Origin: Bifiguratus adelaidae
Taxonomy: Eukaryota; Mucoromycota; Endogonomycetes; Endogonales
Direction of reading: 5' to 3'
NCBI GenBank assembly: GCA_002261195.1
Contig: MVBO01000018.1
Location: 62,001 to 126,000 of the forward strand
DNA: 64,000 nucleotides
Under the pieces are notes generated by a model. That model searched no databases and was not told the origin of the DNA. It worked only from the letters and a program-made list of their open reading frames with translations. The first letter of the stretch is position 1. Each line of letters starts with the position of its first letter. Of this stretch, positions 62,695-64,000 are shown piece by piece. Made by a program: the position numbers and the translations under genes.

Positions 62695-64000
62695 GATAAA
62701 CACCCTTCTTGATCTGACCATCGCCCTTTTCATAGGGTTGATCAAAGTATGCTGTGCTTCTAAATCGTCTTAGGAACTGGATGGCAACATCTTCAAGGTT
62801 TACAGGGTCGATATATAGATCGGCGAAGGTATGTGCTCCGGGAGTGAGTTTGTCATCTAACGAGTACTGAAAAGGCAGAGTTAGTGTCGTGCGACGAATA
62901 TTCATGGTTTTTACATACTCTTTCGATTTCGTCAGGCGAAACATAGGCGAATGGCATTTTGTCGAGAGCTGTTGCCATCAGTCTGAGAGCATGAAGTCAT
63001 CAATGAATGACTATCCATCTACATGCGCGAATGAATACTCACTTTACGACTGGTTTGGGAATATTGAAGTTTTTGAGAGGTTGGCGTGTAATGTCGCGAG
63101 CCAGCTCAAAGATATCTGCATAGGTCATCTCTTTGGGTCTATGTGGAAGGTGAATACAGAAATGCTGATCAAAGAATATCGACATACCCATACAACTCAT
63201 AGGTCTTGCCCATTGTGCTTTCGGCTGTTTGCATGATTTCAAGGGCTTGAGCTACGTCCATGACGTGCACAGGGCGAATCTTCGCCTTGCCTTCGTTCAC
63301 GTAGAATGGCCAGCCTTTGCCGCCTGCACGATTGCGCGGATGTGATTAATCATCTGAAAGCAGGTCCGATAAGATTTACTTACTTCCAATCACATTCAAA
63401 AACTTGTCTTCATGGCCATACATCATAGCCGGTCGGACAATGGTGGCATCCGGGAATACATCTTTGACAGCCTTCTCACCTGCAGCCTTTTGACGAGCAG
63501 TCAGTCTCTGTTAGGCCTCGCATGTCTAGCACAAGCTCTACCTTGGATCTTAGATAAGCCGACGGTGAGTCCTCAGATGCGTTCAAGGCAGACACGTGAA
63601 CAAAACGAGGCACACCGGCTTCAGCGCAAATTTCAGCCAAGCGTTGCGCGCCTTCGGCGTTCACTTGGTTGAAGTTAAAGTTCCTGAAGAATTTCAATGT
63701 CAATCAGCGGTGTCTTCATCGGCATCTCAATGCATACTTTGTCTCAAAGGTGCGACCAACCAGGTTGTAGACAATGTCCGAATGTCTGACGGCTTCCAAT
63801 ATCTGTTCTCTGTCTCTCAAGTCAAATTCCTGCAAAAGAGAACCATGAAAAGGTGAGTGCGATTAGTCGGTGCGAGAACAAAACCAGTTCCGATACAAAC
63901 CAGGGCAACCACTTGACCTAAGTCTCCAGTAACCTTTAGGTGTCTCTTGGAGTCTTCATCTCGGAACGGAGTAATCACCTGTGTACCTTGCTTGGCTATC
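62681..64000 (-). CDS. Complex I 39-kDa subunit NDUFA9 (partial)
   Basis: This is an accessory subunit of mitochondrial NADH dehydrogenase with an SDR-like fold that holds a nucleotide. The window begins inside the N-terminal Rossmann part ([31 protein letters not shown]-like, [20 protein letters not shown]), continues through [20 protein letters not shown] and [16 protein letters not shown], and ends with [20 protein letters not shown] and [12 protein letters not shown]. Many short introns interrupt it. The N-terminus and any mitochondrial presequence lie beyond the right edge. It is followed at once by the unidentified helical gene. Confidence 0.9.

Overview
The window is nuclear DNA of a fungus. 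Genes are dense, are interrupted by many short introns (mostly about 45-110 nt, GT..AG with CTNAY-like branch points), and encode fungal or opisthokont core proteins: Snf2/Sth1 and Rsc8, Nic96, Mcm4, Sec4/Rab8, a fungal G-alpha with an RGS protein, a Pxa1-type peroxisomal ABC transporter, and the complex I NDUFA9 subunit. Several genes are absent from budding yeast: a Tysnd1-like peroxisomal protease ending in SKL, a HEATR6-like protein, a UDP-glucuronate decarboxylase, complex I, and a TDRD9-like DEAH helicase. This argues against Saccharomycotina and fits a basidiomycete or an early-diverging lineage. The phylum cannot be fixed from sequence alone.

Layout. 1-469 is the 5' end of Pcf11 (minus), divergent from Pxa1 (1095-3887). 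A DEAH helicase converges on Pxa1 (3992-7666). 7667-12088 is a 4.4-kb stretch without a recognisable gene, with only weak spliced candidates. 12089-20044 holds PP1, a short divergent Sec63, a conserved protein of unknown function, an SLC35F-type transporter and Sec4/Rab8. 20156-28169 holds Nic96, a secreted subtilase, a small secreted Pro-Ala-Val repeat protein and a two-thioredoxin-domain PDI. 28482-34905 holds G-alpha, a HEATR6-like protein and an RGS protein. 35049-43231 holds MCM4, the Tysnd1-like protease and an HSF-type factor. 43752-52365 is a head-to-tail run of Snf2/Sth1 ATPase, Rsc8/Swi3 and RPA32. 52401-58711 holds UDP-glucuronate decarboxylase, a p24 cargo receptor, a UQCC2/Cbp6-like factor, epsilon-COP and DAHP synthase. 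58772-64000 is a very tight minus-strand run: NDUFA9, an unidentified helical protein and RPC11.

Shared jobs. The two partner subunits of one remodeller (Snf2/Sth1 and Rsc8) are 87 bp apart. Sec63, PDI, the p24 protein, epsilon-COP and Rab8 all serve the secretory pathway. Pxa1 and the SKL-ended protease both serve peroxisomes. G-alpha and RGS are the two sides of one GTPase switch. MCM4 and RPA32 are both replication factors with MCB-like promoter motifs.

Features that cut across genes: a CRE-like motif (TGACGTCA/TGACGTA) recurs about 40-65 bp upstream of many start codons; two microexons (5 nt in G-alpha, 8 nt in UDP-glucuronate decarboxylase) are needed to keep conserved reading frames; and at least three introns appear to use a GC donor (GCAAGT). 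All exon joins were made by eye from reading frame, splice consensus and family conservation, and have no transcript support.
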